Assembly: GCF_900111685.1 (NCBI RefSeq)
Contig: NZ_FOHX01000019.1
Location: forward strand, 114,180 to 178,179
Source: Nonomuraea wenchangensis
GTDB taxonomy: Bacteria; Actinomycetota; Actinomycetes; Streptosporangiales; Streptosporangiaceae
Direction: 5' to 3'
DNA length: 64,000 nt
Made by a program: the position numbers and the translations under genes
The notes under the pieces: generated by a model
The model's database searches: none
Seen by the model: the letters and a program-made list of their open reading frames with translations, nothing else
Told to the model about the DNA's origin: nothing
Shown here: in pieces, positions 24,186-34,404 of the stretch
How the letters are laid out: every line of letters starts with the position of its first letter
Position numbering within the stretch: the first letter of the stretch is position 1

Positions 24186-25454
24186 GTGACGTCGTGGAAA
24201 GAGCATGCGATCTGGTGGCACGTCTACCCCCTCGGCTTCACCGCCGCCGAGCCCGCGGCCCTGCCGCACGGCGCCCCCATCCGCCACCGCCTGCGCGCCC
24301 TGGAAGGCTGGCTGGACTACGTTGTCGAGCTCGGCTGCTCGGGCCTGCAGCTCGGCCCGATCTTCGCCTCCGAGACCCACGGCTATGACACGATCGACCA
24401 CTTCCGCGTCGATCCCCGCCTCGGCGACGACGCCGACTTCGACCGCCTGGTGGCCGCCGCGGACGCCCGCGGCCTGCGGGTCGTCCTCGACGGCGTGTTC
24501 AACCACGTGGGCCGCGGCCATCCGTTCTTCGGCGATCCGGCCCACGCCCACTGGTTCGTCCCTGAAGGGGAGGGGCACCGGACGTTCGAGGGTCACCACG
24601 GCCTGGTGACGCTCGACCACGAGCATCCCGACGTGCTCGACCACGTCGTACGCGTCCTCGACCACTGGCTGGCGCGCGGCGCGTCCGGCTGGCGGCTGGA
24701 CGCCGCGTACGCGATGCCGGCCGCGTTCTGGCGGCGGGCGCTCGCGCGGGTCCGCCCGCGCCACCCCGAGGCGTGGTTCGGCGGCGAGGTGATCCACGGC
24801 GACTACGCCGCCTACGTGGCCGGGAGCGGCCTCGACTCGGTCACCCAGTACGAGCTGTGGAAGGCGCTCTGGAGCTCGCTCAACGACGGCAACTTCTTCG
24901 AGCTGGCCTGGGCGCTCAAGCGGCACGACGAGCTGCTGGACACGTTCACGCCACTGACGTTCGCCGGCAACCACGACGTGACCAGGCTCGCCAGCCGTCT
25001 CGACGACGAGCGTCACGTCGGCCACGCCCTCGCCGTGCTGTTCACGGTGGCCGGGCTGCCGAGCGTCTACTACGGCGACGAGCAGGGCTTTCGCGGGGTG
25101 AAGGAGGACCGGCCCGGCGGCGACGACGCGGTCCGGCCCGCCTTCCCGGGGCGGCCGGAGGAACTGGACCCGGCGGGGTGGCCGGTCTACCGGCTGCACC
25201 AGCGGCTCATCGGGCTGCGCCGCCGCCATCCGTGGCTGGCGCGGGCCCGTACGAGCCTGCCCCATCTCACCAACACCGCCGTCGCGCTGGAGGCGGCGGG
25301 CCCCGGCCGCGTCCTGACCCTGCTCAACGTGGGCGACGAGCCCTACCGCTTCCCGCTGGACGGGACGGGGCTGGTCGTCGCGGACGCGTCCGCCACCGGG
25401 GGCGACCCGTGTCTCGTCCCCGCGCACGGGTGGAAAATCCTCACTCTGTCCTGA
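24186..25454 (+). CDS. GH13 alpha-amylase family glycosidase
   Basis: A 422-residue intracellular GH13 enzyme acting on alpha-glucosidic bonds. The nucleophile is Asp172 (WRLDAAYAM), the acid/base is Glu201 (GGEVIHG) and the transition-state residue is Asp264 (AGNHDVTR). LDGVFNHVGRGH forms the first conserved region. There is no signal peptide, so it acts on cytoplasmic oligosaccharides or glycogen. Start is GTG 24186. It precedes a secreted GH3 gene by 75 bases, though a separate operator lies between. Exact specificity is unclear. Confidence 0.88.
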   Translation: MTSWKEHAIWWHVYPLGFTAAEPAALPHGAPIRHRLRALEGWLDYVVELGCSGLQLGPIFASETHGYDTIDHFRVDPRLGDDADFDRLVAAADARGLRVVLDGVFNHVGRGHPFFGDPAHAHWFVPEGEGHRTFEGHHGLVTLDHEHPDVLDHVVRVLDHWLARGASGWRLDAAYAMPAAFWRRALARVRPRHPEAWFGGEVIHGDYAAYVAGSGLDSVTQYELWKALWSSLNDGNFFELAWALKRHDELLDTFTPLTFAGNHDVTRLASRLDDERHVGHALAVLFTVAGLPSVYYGDEQGFRGVKEDRPGGDDAVRPAFPGRPEELDPAGWPVYRLHQRLIGLRRRHPWLARARTSLPHLTNTAVALEAAGPGRVLTLLNVGDEPYRFPLDGTGLVVADASATGGDPCLVPAHGWKILTLS

Positions 25455-25498
25455 CTCGGACTGTTATGAAACCGGGGCGGCCACCGATCACAGAGGGA

Positions 25499-25510
25499 GA
25501 GAGCGCTCTC
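25499..25510 (+). promoter_or_regulatory. LacI-type operator before the GH3 gene
   Basis: GAGAGCGCTCTC is a perfect 12-bp palindrome with a central GCGC. That matches the shape of LacI/CebR-type operators, whose cellobiose version in Streptomyces is TGGGAGCGCTCCCA. It sits 20 bases before GTG 25530 and ahead of its GGGAGG ribosome-binding site, so a bound repressor would block the promoter. The repressor gene is not in the window. Confidence 0.65.
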
Positions 25511-25529
25511 CAAATCGGGAGGTATCCCC

Positions 25530-28500
25530 GTGTTCCGCAGCAGACCCCCCTTATGGGCGACCGCCCTGGCTTTGCTGGTCCCGCTTCTCGCCGCCCCGTC
25601 CGCCCCCGCGCGGGCCGCCGCAGACCTGCCGGTCCTCGCCGACTTCGAGTCCGGCGCCGTCCCCGCCGGCGTGTACGCCTGGGGCAACGACACCGCCTCC
25701 ACCCCCACGCTCACGATCGAGCCCGGCGCCGCCCGCCCCGGCGCCCCGGCCACGAACCGGGTGCTGAGGAGCGGCTACGCCATCAGCCAGTGGGGCGGCT
25801 GGTCCCAGGACCTGACGGCCACCCAGGACTGGTCCCCGTACGAGGGCTTCTCCTTCTGGGTCAACGGCGAGGGCTCCGGCCGGCGCGTCTTCTTCGAGAT
25901 CAAGGACGGCGGCTCCGGCCCCGGCGCGGCCGAGCTGTTCGAGTCGTCGTTCACCGACGACGCGGCCGGCTGGCGGCAGGTCAAGGTGCCGTTCACGGAC
26001 TTCACCCGCCGCGCCGACTACCAGCCGGGCGGCGCGCCCGCGGACGGCGAGCTGGACCTGCTCGCCATGTGGGGCTACGGGATGCGCCTGCCCACCGCCG
26101 CGGGCTCCCTGGAGTGGGACCAGGTCGAGCTGTACGGCACCGCTCCCCCGCGTCCCGCCCGCCTGAGCACCGACCGGCCGGTCTACCCGGTCGGCGAGCG
26201 GTCCGAGGCCAAGGTGAGCGTCACGGTCACCACCGCCACCGGAGCGCCGCTGACGGACGGGCTCACCGTCGCCTACCGGACCGGCTCCGGCACCGCCACT
26301 CCCGGCGCGGACTACCTCCCCGCCGAGGGCACCCTGACCTTCCCTGCCGGTACGGCGTCCGGGTCGTCCCGCTCGTTCACCGTGAAGATCCTCAAGGACG
26401 GCGCGAACGAGGTGGCCGAGACCATCCCGGTCGAGCTGTCCGGCACCGGCGTCCGGCCGCCCGCCGAGGCCCCGGTCATCGTGATCGACGCGCACGGCCT
26501 GCCGTACCTGGACGCGCGCAGGCCCGTACGCGAGCGCGTCGCCGACCTGCTCGGCCGGATGACGCCGGAGGAGAAGATCGGCCAGATGACGCAGGCCGAG
26601 CGCATGGCGCTGGCCAGGCAGAGCGACATCGCCGCCTACGGTCTCGGCTCGCTGCTGTCCGGCGGCGGCTCCACGCCCACGCCCAACACGCCGCGCGCCT
26701 GGGCCGACATGGTGGACGCCTTCCAGCTCCAGACCCGGCGCACCCGGCTGCAGGTGCCGCTCATCTACGGCGTGGACGCCGTGCACGGCCACAACAACGT
26801 GGTCGGCACCACGATCTTCCCGCACAACGTCGGCCTGGGCGCCGCCCGCGACCCCGAGCTGACCGAGAAGGCGGGCGAGGTCACCGCCCGCGAGGTCAGG
26901 GCCACCGGCGTCCCGTGGAACTTCGCGCCCTGCCTGTGCGTGTCGCGCGACGACCGCTGGGGCCGCGCGTACGAGTCGTTCAGCGAGGACCCGGCCCTGG
27001 TGAACCGGATGGCCACGGTCATCGACGGCCTGCAGGACAACGGCGTGCTGGCCACCGCCAAGCACTACGCCGGCGACGGCGGCACCGTCTACGGCTCCTC
27101 CACGACCGGCGACTACACCATCGACCAGGGCGTCACCAAGGTCACCAGGAAGGAGCTGGAGGAGATCCACCTGGCGCCGTTCGCCGAGGCGGTCCGGCGC
27201 GGGGTCGCCACCGTCATGCCGTCGTTCTCCAGCGTGGACCTCGGCGCCGGGCCGGTGAAGATGCACGCCCACCGGGAGCTGCTCACCGACGTGCTCAAGG
27301 GCCGGCTCGGCTTCAAGGGCTTCGTGGTCACCGACTGGCAGGCCATCGACCAGATCCCCGGCGACTACGCGAGCGACGTGCGCACCTCGATCACCGCGGG
27401 CATCGACATGGTCATGGTGCCGTACGCCTACCCGGAGTTCGCCGCCACGCTCAAGGCCGAGGTCGAGGCCGGGCGGGTGCCGATGTCGCGGGTGGACGAC
27501 GCCGTCGCCCGCATCCTGACCGCGAAGTTCCGGCTGGGCCTGTTCGAGCACCCGTACGCCGACCGCGCCCACCTCGGCGACGTCGGCTCCGCGGCGCACC
27601 GCGCGGTGGCCCGCACGGCCGCCGCGAAGTCCCAGGTGCTGCTGAAGAACGACGGCCGCCTGCTGCCGCTCAACCGCACGTCCAAGGTGTACGTGGCCGG
27701 CTCCAACGCCGACGACATCGGCAACCAGAGCGGCGGCTGGACGATCACGTGGCAGGGCTCGTCCGGGCCGATCACGCCCGGCACGACGATCCTCCAGGCG
27801 ATCCAGGGCCGCGCCGCCTCCGTCACCTACTCGCCCGACGCCTCGGCCGGTCTGGCCGGGCACGACGTGGGCGTGGTGGTCGTGGGCGAGACCCCGTACG
27901 CGGAGGGCTTCGGCGACGTCGGCCGCCAGGGCCGCACGCTGGAGCTGTCGGCCGCCGACCGGGCCGCGGTTGACCGGGTGTGCGGGGCCATGAAGTGCGT
28001 CGTGCTCGTCGTCTCCGGCCGCCCGATGCTGCTGGGTGACCTGTCGGGTGTGGAGGCCGTGGTGGCCGCCTGGCTGCCGGGCACCGAGGGGGACGGGGTG
28101 GCCGATCCACTGTTCGGGGCGGTGCCGTACACCGGGCGGCTGCCGTTCACCTGGTTCCGCGCCGTGGAGCAGATTCCGATCAACGTGGGTGACGCCGCCT
28201 ACGACCCGCTGTTCCCGTACGGGTGGGGCCTGCGGACCGATCCCGCCCGCGACCGGCTCAGGGCGGCGCGCGACCGGCTCGCCACCGGCGACGGCCCGGC
28301 CAGGGCCGCCGCGGCGGCGCTGACGCCCGCACTCACCGGCCGGAACTGGAACGGGGACGGCTCGGTCCGCGACGCCCGCGCGGTCCTCGCCGCCGTGGGC
28401 ACGGCCGCCACGCTGCTCGAACGCTCCCGTACCGCCGCCTTCGCCCAGTCCGACGCCGTCGTCTCGGTGGCGAGGGACCTGGCGCAGAGCGGGGGCCGGC

Positions 28501-28589
28501 GGCCCGACCTGCAGGCGACCGCGGACCACGAGCTCGCCGCCGGCCACCTGAGGAAGGCGGTGGACCTGCTGGCGCAGGCCGCCCGCTGA
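25530..28589 (+). CDS. Secreted GH3 beta-glucosidase with CBM-like and Calx-beta domains
   Basis: A 1019-residue exported glycosidase. Residues 1-30 are a Sec signal ending near ARAAA. About 33-205 is a CBM11-like beta-sandwich (FWVNGEGSGRRVFFEIKD), and 210-310 is a Calx-beta-type domain (TPGADYLPAEGTLTFPAG). The GH3 catalytic part starts near 332, with KHYAGDGG and the nucleophile Asp602 in FVVTDWQAI, followed by a GH3-C part. A helical tail runs from about 905. The expected substrate is a beta-glucoside such as cello-oligosaccharide. The GGGAGG ribosome-binding site supports GTG 25530. Control by a LacI-type operator is likely. Confidence 0.88.
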   Translation: MFRSRPPLWATALALLVPLLAAPSAPARAAADLPVLADFESGAVPAGVYAWGNDTASTPTLTIEPGAARPGAPATNRVLRSGYAISQWGGWSQDLTATQDWSPYEGFSFWVNGEGSGRRVFFEIKDGGSGPGAAELFESSFTDDAAGWRQVKVPFTDFTRRADYQPGGAPADGELDLLAMWGYGMRLPTAAGSLEWDQVELYGTAPPRPARLSTDRPVYPVGERSEAKVSVTVTTATGAPLTDGLTVAYRTGSGTATPGADYLPAEGTLTFPAGTASGSSRSFTVKILKDGANEVAETIPVELSGTGVRPPAEAPVIVIDAHGLPYLDARRPVRERVADLLGRMTPEEKIGQMTQAERMALARQSDIAAYGLGSLLSGGGSTPTPNTPRAWADMVDAFQLQTRRTRLQVPLIYGVDAVHGHNNVVGTTIFPHNVGLGAARDPELTEKAGEVTAREVRATGVPWNFAPCLCVSRDDRWGRAYESFSEDPALVNRMATVIDGLQDNGVLATAKHYAGDGGTVYGSSTTGDYTIDQGVTKVTRKELEEIHLAPFAEAVRRGVATVMPSFSSVDLGAGPVKMHAHRELLTDVLKGRLGFKGFVVTDWQAIDQIPGDYASDVRTSITAGIDMVMVPYAYPEFAATLKAEVEAGRVPMSRVDDAVARILTAKFRLGLFEHPYADRAHLGDVGSAAHRAVARTAAAKSQVLLKNDGRLLPLNRTSKVYVAGSNADDIGNQSGGWTITWQGSSGPITPGTTILQAIQGRAASVTYSPDASAGLAGHDVGVVVVGETPYAEGFGDVGRQGRTLELSAADRAAVDRVCGAMKCVVLVVSGRPMLLGDLSGVEAVVAAWLPGTEGDGVADPLFGAVPYTGRLPFTWFRAVEQIPINVGDAAYDPLFPYGWGLRTDPARDRLRAARDRLATGDGPARAAAAALTPALTGRNWNGDGSVRDARAVLAAVGTAATLLERSRTAAFAQSDAVVSVARDLAQSGGRRPDLQATADHELAAGHLRKAVDLLAQAAR

Positions 28590-28601
28590 CCCGGCGAAGG
28601 C

Positions 28602-28976
28602 TCAGCTCAGGCAGAGACAGAACGGGTGCCCGGCCGGATCGAGGAAGACCCGGAAGTCGTCGTCCTTCTCGTCCGGCTGGTGCTCGTGCTTGACCGCGCC
28701 GAGCTCCAGCACCTGCTTCTCGGCCTCGTCGAGGTCGCTGACCAGCAGGTCCAGGTGGATCTGCTGGGGCCGCTCGGGGTCGGGCCAGGTGCTGGGCCGC
28801 AGGTCGGGGGCGAGCTGGAAGGCGAGGCGCTTCGGCGCGCCGCCGTCGCTGACCACCACCCAGTCGTCCTCCACGGACGTGATCGGCCAGCCCAGCAGCC
28901 GGGAGTAGAACTCGGCCAGGCCCTTGGGGTCGGGCGTGTCGAGCACGACGGTACGGAATTGCGCGATGCCGCTCAT
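28602..28976 (-). CDS. VOC (glyoxalase/bleomycin-resistance) superfamily protein
   Basis: A 124-residue single VOC domain: FRTVVLDTPDPKGLAEFYSRLLG opens the fold and DPAGHPFCLCLS closes it. Paired beta-alpha-beta-beta-beta modules are evident and the protein is cytoplasmic. GAGAGGTG precedes ATG 28976. VOC members bind metal and act as isomerases, dioxygenases or drug-binding proteins; which of these applies here cannot be told. It converges on the GH3 gene, with the two stop codons 12 bases apart. Confidence 0.8.
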   Translation of the reverse strand: MSGIAQFRTVVLDTPDPKGLAEFYSRLLGWPITSVEDDWVVVSDGGAPKRLAFQLAPDLRPSTWPDPERPQQIHLDLLVSDLDEAEKQVLELGAVKHEHQPDEKDDDFRVFLDPAGHPFCLCLS

Positions 28977-29070
28977 CTGTCACCTCTCGAGGCGTCGAAG
29001 GGGTCCCGCCGGGGGACGGGAACCGTTACCCGGGCGACGATCCGGCACACCTCTCCGGCCGGATCCCCGC

Positions 29071-29379
29071 TCAGACGGCGATCACGGCAGGGAGGGACCT
29101 CAGCAGCTCCTGCGGATCGCCGCCCTCCCAGCGCCGGATCAGCCGGGTGCCGGCCTCCCCCGGATCGAACTCCTCGCCTCCCAGCGGGCCGAAGCAGCCC
29201 GCTTCCTCCAGCAGGAGCAGCAGCGGATCGTCCTCGGGCAGGCCGGCCGCGTGGGCGGCGGTGTCGAGGAGGGCCAGCGCGCACCGGGCGTTGCGGCCGC
29301 CGTCGTTGGCCTCGACCCGGTCGAGGCTCCGCCGGGCCTGGGCACGGAGATACGCGGCGAGCGATTCTGACCTACTCAC
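29071..29379 (-). CDS. Small hypothetical protein, 102 residues
   Basis: An alpha-helical soluble protein (SLAAYLRAQARRSLDR opening, acidic middle) without recognised motifs. Start is GTG 29379 with AAGG upstream. It diverges from the carbonic anhydrase gene, and tandem repeats lie in the shared promoter region. I do not recognise the family. Codon use looks like its neighbours. Confidence 0.6.
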   Translation of the reverse strand: MSRSESLAAYLRAQARRSLDRVEANDGGRNARCALALLDTAAHAAGLPEDDPLLLLLEEAGCFGPLGGEEFDPGEAGTRLIRRWEGGDPQELLRSLPAVIAV

Positions 29380-29408
29380 GACAGACCTTCTTCGATCACT
29401 TACATTCG

Positions 29409-29444
29409 GGCTACGTACTTTGGCTACGCACTTTGGGCTACGAC
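29409..29444. repeat. Tandem 13-bp repeats in a divergent promoter region
   Basis: GGCTACGTACTTT (29409-29421) and GGCTACGCACTTT (29422-29434) are adjacent near-copies, and a partial third copy, GGCTACGAC, starts at 29436. A TCAC/GTGA inverted repeat follows (29449-29461). The region is noticeably less GC-rich than its surroundings. It sits between the 102-residue gene and the carbonic anhydrase gene, so multiple binding sites for one regulator are possible. Confidence 0.6.
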
Positions 29445-29551
29445 ATCATCACGCATGGTGACATGTTTTCGTCGGAGGTTTGCGAAGTCGGCCGCGTGTC
29501 GCCCGCCCCCCGGTGACGACGAGCCTTCTGACATGGGGGATCATCGGTGCC

Positions 29552-30046
29552 ATGAGTGCGTTCGACGACCTGTTTGCCGCCAACGCTGAGTTCGCCAAAG
29601 AGTTCGGAAGCTCCGATCTCACCGGCCGCGCCGCCCGTGGGCTGGGCGTGGTGACCTGTATGGACTCCCGCATCGACCCCCTCGGGCTGCTCGGGCTCAG
29701 ACCGGGCGACGCCAAGATCCTCCGCAACGCCGGCGCCCGCGTCACCGACGACGTGCTGCGCACCCTCGTGGTGGGCGTCTACGTGCTCGGCGTCGAGCGC
29801 GTGCTGGTCATGCCCCACACCGACTGCGGGATGACCAAGGTCACCGACGCCGACATCCACGAGCTCACCGCCGAGCGCGGCGTCGACACCCGCAGCCTCG
29901 ACTTCCACACGGTGCCCGACCAGTGGGCGGCGCTGCGGCACGACCTGACCCGCATCAGGACGAGCCCGTTCCTGCCGACCGGCATGCCGGTGACCGGCGC
30001 CATCTACGACGTGCACACCGGCCGGCTCTCACCGGTCGAATACTGA
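29552..30046 (+). CDS. Beta-carbonic anhydrase
   Basis: A 164-residue zinc enzyme that interconverts CO2 and bicarbonate, which feeds carboxylases such as the acyl-CoA carboxylase. Zinc ligands Cys36 (CMDSR), His89 and Cys92 (HTDCGM) are present, together with the Asp38-Arg40 dyad. The size fits short actinobacterial class members. The start ATG 29552 (MSAFDDLFAAN) is chosen over the longer open frame from 29480 because the family starts here. GGGGGA precedes it. Confidence 0.9.
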   Translation: MSAFDDLFAANAEFAKEFGSSDLTGRAARGLGVVTCMDSRIDPLGLLGLRPGDAKILRNAGARVTDDVLRTLVVGVYVLGVERVLVMPHTDCGMTKVTDADIHELTAERGVDTRSLDFHTVPDQWAALRHDLTRIRTSPFLPTGMPVTGAIYDVHTGRLSPVEY

Positions 30047-30124
30047 AAGACGCCGTACGAGGCCACGGACCGGCGCGCCGCAGATCGCCGGGCAGGGCCG
30101 TCAGGGCGTCGTGAGCACGCGAAC

Positions 30125-30153
30125 GGCCCCTCCCCCACACCCGGGGAGGGGCC
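30125..30153. terminator. Terminator between carbonic anhydrase and parE
   Basis: GGCCCCTCCCC (30125-30135) pairs perfectly with GGGGAGGGGCC (30143-30153) across a 7-base loop, between two convergent genes. No long T-run follows. Confidence 0.7.
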
Positions 30154-30182
30154 ATGACTTTCCGGACGACCTGAAGGGCCTT

Positions 30183-32273
<2,091 letters not shown>

Positions 32274-32497
32274 CGAACACGTGTGCGCAGCTTACCGTTC
32301 TTCCCTTGCGCACGCGTACAAGCTTGCCATGGCGGCACGTTTCCCGTTACCAACCGGCTGATCCTCATTACTTTCGGACACATTCCGCTCTGGGCGTACA
32401 GCGGGGGAGGTTGGGAAGGCCCACGTCCGGTTAGATGTTGTTCCAAGTGACTGACGCCAGATCCTCGCTTCGGCGGGGGTGACCCGAAAGGCGATAC

Positions 32498-32728
32498 GTG
32501 ACTGGAGCACTCGCCCCCGTTAAGCCGCTGACGGCCCTCGACCGCTGCGACCGTTGCGGCGCCCAGGCCTACATTCGCGCGACCCTGCCGGTAGGCGGGG
32601 AGCTGCTGTTCTGCGCCCACCACGGGCGTCAGCACATCGCGGCGCTGCGCGAGAAGGGCGCCGACATCCTGGACGAGTCGGCTCGACTCAGCAAGACCCC
32701 GATGAACGCCCCCGACGGCGAGCGCTGA
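32498..32728 (+). CDS. DUF7455-like small zinc-ribbon protein
   Basis: A 76-residue protein with CDRCGAQAYIR and an FCAHHGRQH pair that together look like a Cys2-Cys-His zinc site. Streptomyces has a close relative near its parE/hrdB region, as here. The function is unknown; DNA or RNA polymerase contact is conceivable. Start is GTG 32498. It diverges from parE. Confidence 0.8.
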   Translation: MTGALAPVKPLTALDRCDRCGAQAYIRATLPVGGELLFCAHHGRQHIAALREKGADILDESARLSKTPMNAPDGER

Positions 32729-32770
32729 TCCACAGTGCCCGTCGTGTCGACATAACCGCATAGGACCAAC

Positions 32771-32809
32771 AGAACGGCCACCCCGGGTCCTGCCCGGGGT
32801 GGCCGTTCT
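32771..32809. terminator. Strong bidirectional terminator
   Basis: A perfect 17-bp stem with a 5-base loop (TCCTG), starting AGAACGGCCACC and ending GGTGGCCGTTCT. It lies between the zinc-ribbon gene and the convergent GNAT gene. Confidence 0.85.
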
Positions 32810-32838
32810 GCATGATGTGATCCTCGTCACATCTCCGT

Positions 32839-33537
32839 TCAGCGGACGCGGTAGTGGTAGCGCGCCGCCACCTCGAAGCCCTCGCTGCGGTACAACGCCT
32901 GGGCGGCCTGGTTGGGCGCGGTGGTGACCAAGTAGGCCGAGCCGGTCCCCGCGTGGTGCGCGAGCGCGCGCAGGATCGTACGCGCCAGGCCGCGCCGCCG
33001 CGCCTCCGGGCGAGTCGCCATGCAGTAGACGCCGAGCGTGTCCCCCTGGGGGACGGCCCGGCCCACGGCCAGCGTCTCGCCGTCCTCCTCGTAGGCGGCG
33101 TACCACGCGGGCACGCCGGCGCAGACGCGGGCGGCGTGGGCGAGGCCGCTCTCGTACCGGCCGTCCACGGCCCACCAGGTGTCCAGCCAGTCGGCCCACG
33201 GCTGGTCCTCGATCCTGACCCGCTCCCCGCGCCACGGGGCGAGGGACGCGGCGGTCATCACGAGGGTGGGATCGACCAGCTCGTACCCCCTGCGCTCCAG
33301 CTCCTCGTCCAGTCCCGGCATGGCCCCGGGCCCCATCGAGAAGGCCGGGCGCAGGTCGCGGTCGCCGTAGAACGCCTCGGCGGCCTCGATCGCGGCGCCC
33401 AGGTCGGCCGGACGGCCGAGAGGCAGCACCGAGTTGGCCCGTTTGGTCACGCCGCCCGCGTACCGCAGCACCCATCCGTCGTGCTCGTGTTGCTCGTACG
33501 CCGGCCACGCTTCATGGACAAGTCGGTCAAAATCCAC
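32839..33537 (-). CDS. GNAT-family N-acetyltransferase
   Basis: A 232-residue acetyltransferase. The CoA-binding loop RPEARRRGLARTIL (about residues 180-195) and the closing NQAAQALYRSEGFEVAARYHY are GNAT hallmarks. The N-terminal half (EAWPAYEQHEHDGWVLRYAGGVTKRANS) is shared with a subgroup of actinobacterial GNAT proteins of unknown substrate. Start GTG 33537 has no obvious ribosome-binding site. It is transcribed divergently from yaaA. Confidence 0.85.
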   Translation of the reverse strand: MDFDRLVHEAWPAYEQHEHDGWVLRYAGGVTKRANSVLPLGRPADLGAAIEAAEAFYGDRDLRPAFSMGPGAMPGLDEELERRGYELVDPTLVMTAASLAPWRGERVRIEDQPWADWLDTWWAVDGRYESGLAHAARVCAGVPAWYAAYEEDGETLAVGRAVPQGDTLGVYCMATRPEARRRGLARTILRALAHHAGTGSAYLVTTAPNQAAQALYRSEGFEVAARYHYRVR

Positions 33538-33601
33538 CCGCGCAGCGTAGCCGACGGGTCACCACCAGGGCCGGAGCAGGTCGCCCATAAGCTAGTGACC
33601 T

Positions 33602-34339
33602 GTGTTGACACTGCTGCCCCCGTCCGAGGGCAAGGCCGCGGAGGGAAACGGCCCGCCCCTCGGCGAGCTGTCCTTCCCCGCCCTCGACCGGGCCCGCCGG
33701 CGGGTGCTGAACGCGCTCGTACGCGCCTCCAGACGCCGCGACGCCCTCGACGTGCTCGGGCTGACGCCCGGCCTGGCCGGCGAGCTGGACAGGAACACCG
33801 CGCTGAAGACCGCCCCCACACTGCCCGCCGCCGAGCTCTACACCGGCGTCCTGTACGACAACCTGGGGCTCGGCACCCTGGAGGGCGAGGCGCGCCGGCG
33901 GGCCGAGGAGTCGGTGCTGATCTTCTCGGGGCTGTGGGGCGTGGTGCGGATCGACGACCGGATCCCGCCCTACCGGCTGTCGATGAGCGTGAGCCTGCCG
34001 CCGCTCGGCGGGTTGCCGGCCTTCTGGCGGCCCCTGCTCGCCAAGGCGCTCGACCCGCTGCCGGGGCTGGTGGTGGACATGCGGTCGGCGACGTACGCGG
34101 GCGCGTGGCAGCCGGGCGAGCGGTCGGTGGCGGTGCGTGTCTTCCGCGACGGCAAGGTCGTCAGCCACATGGCCAAGGCGACCCGCGGCGAGATCGCCCG
34201 CGACCTGCTCCGGCACGACACCGTCCCGTCCTCGCCCGAGGAGCTGGCCAAGACCCTCACCGACCTCGGCCGCACGGTCGAGCTCACTCCCCCGCCCCGC
34301 CCCGGCCGCCCCTGGACGCTGGACGTGCACCTGTCCTGA
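33602..34339 (+). CDS. yaaA: YaaA-family (DUF328) peroxide stress protein
   Basis: A 245-residue protein of the YaaA/UPF0246 family, which lowers free iron and limits DNA damage during peroxide stress in E. coli. The LLPPSEGKA opening and the YTGVLYDNLGL segment are characteristic. It is cytoplasmic with no cofactor motif. Start is GTG 33602. It faces a terminator at 34353. Confidence 0.85.
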   Translation: MLTLLPPSEGKAAEGNGPPLGELSFPALDRARRRVLNALVRASRRRDALDVLGLTPGLAGELDRNTALKTAPTLPAAELYTGVLYDNLGLGTLEGEARRRAEESVLIFSGLWGVVRIDDRIPPYRLSMSVSLPPLGGLPAFWRPLLAKALDPLPGLVVDMRSATYAGAWQPGERSVAVRVFRDGKVVSHMAKATRGEIARDLLRHDTVPSSPEELAKTLTDLGRTVELTPPPRPGRPWTLDVHLS

Positions 34340-34352
34340 CGCTGACACGAGG

Positions 34353-34386
34353 AAGGGCCCCCGCCGGAACACCGGCGGAGGCCCTT
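34353..34386. terminator. Terminator shared by yaaA and the principal sigma gene
   Basis: AAGGGCC (34353-34359) and GGCCCTT (34380-34386) flank CCGCCGG (34361-34367) and CCGGCGG (34372-34378), with one mismatch between the two stem parts. Convergent genes end on either side. Confidence 0.75.
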
Positions 34387-34404
34387 GCGCTCGGACGTCG
34401 CGGC

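Noticed and set aside
25551..28547. 998-codon minus-strand frame opposite the GH3 gene
   Set aside because: Antisense to a complete secreted GH3 protein with signal peptide and catalytic Asp.
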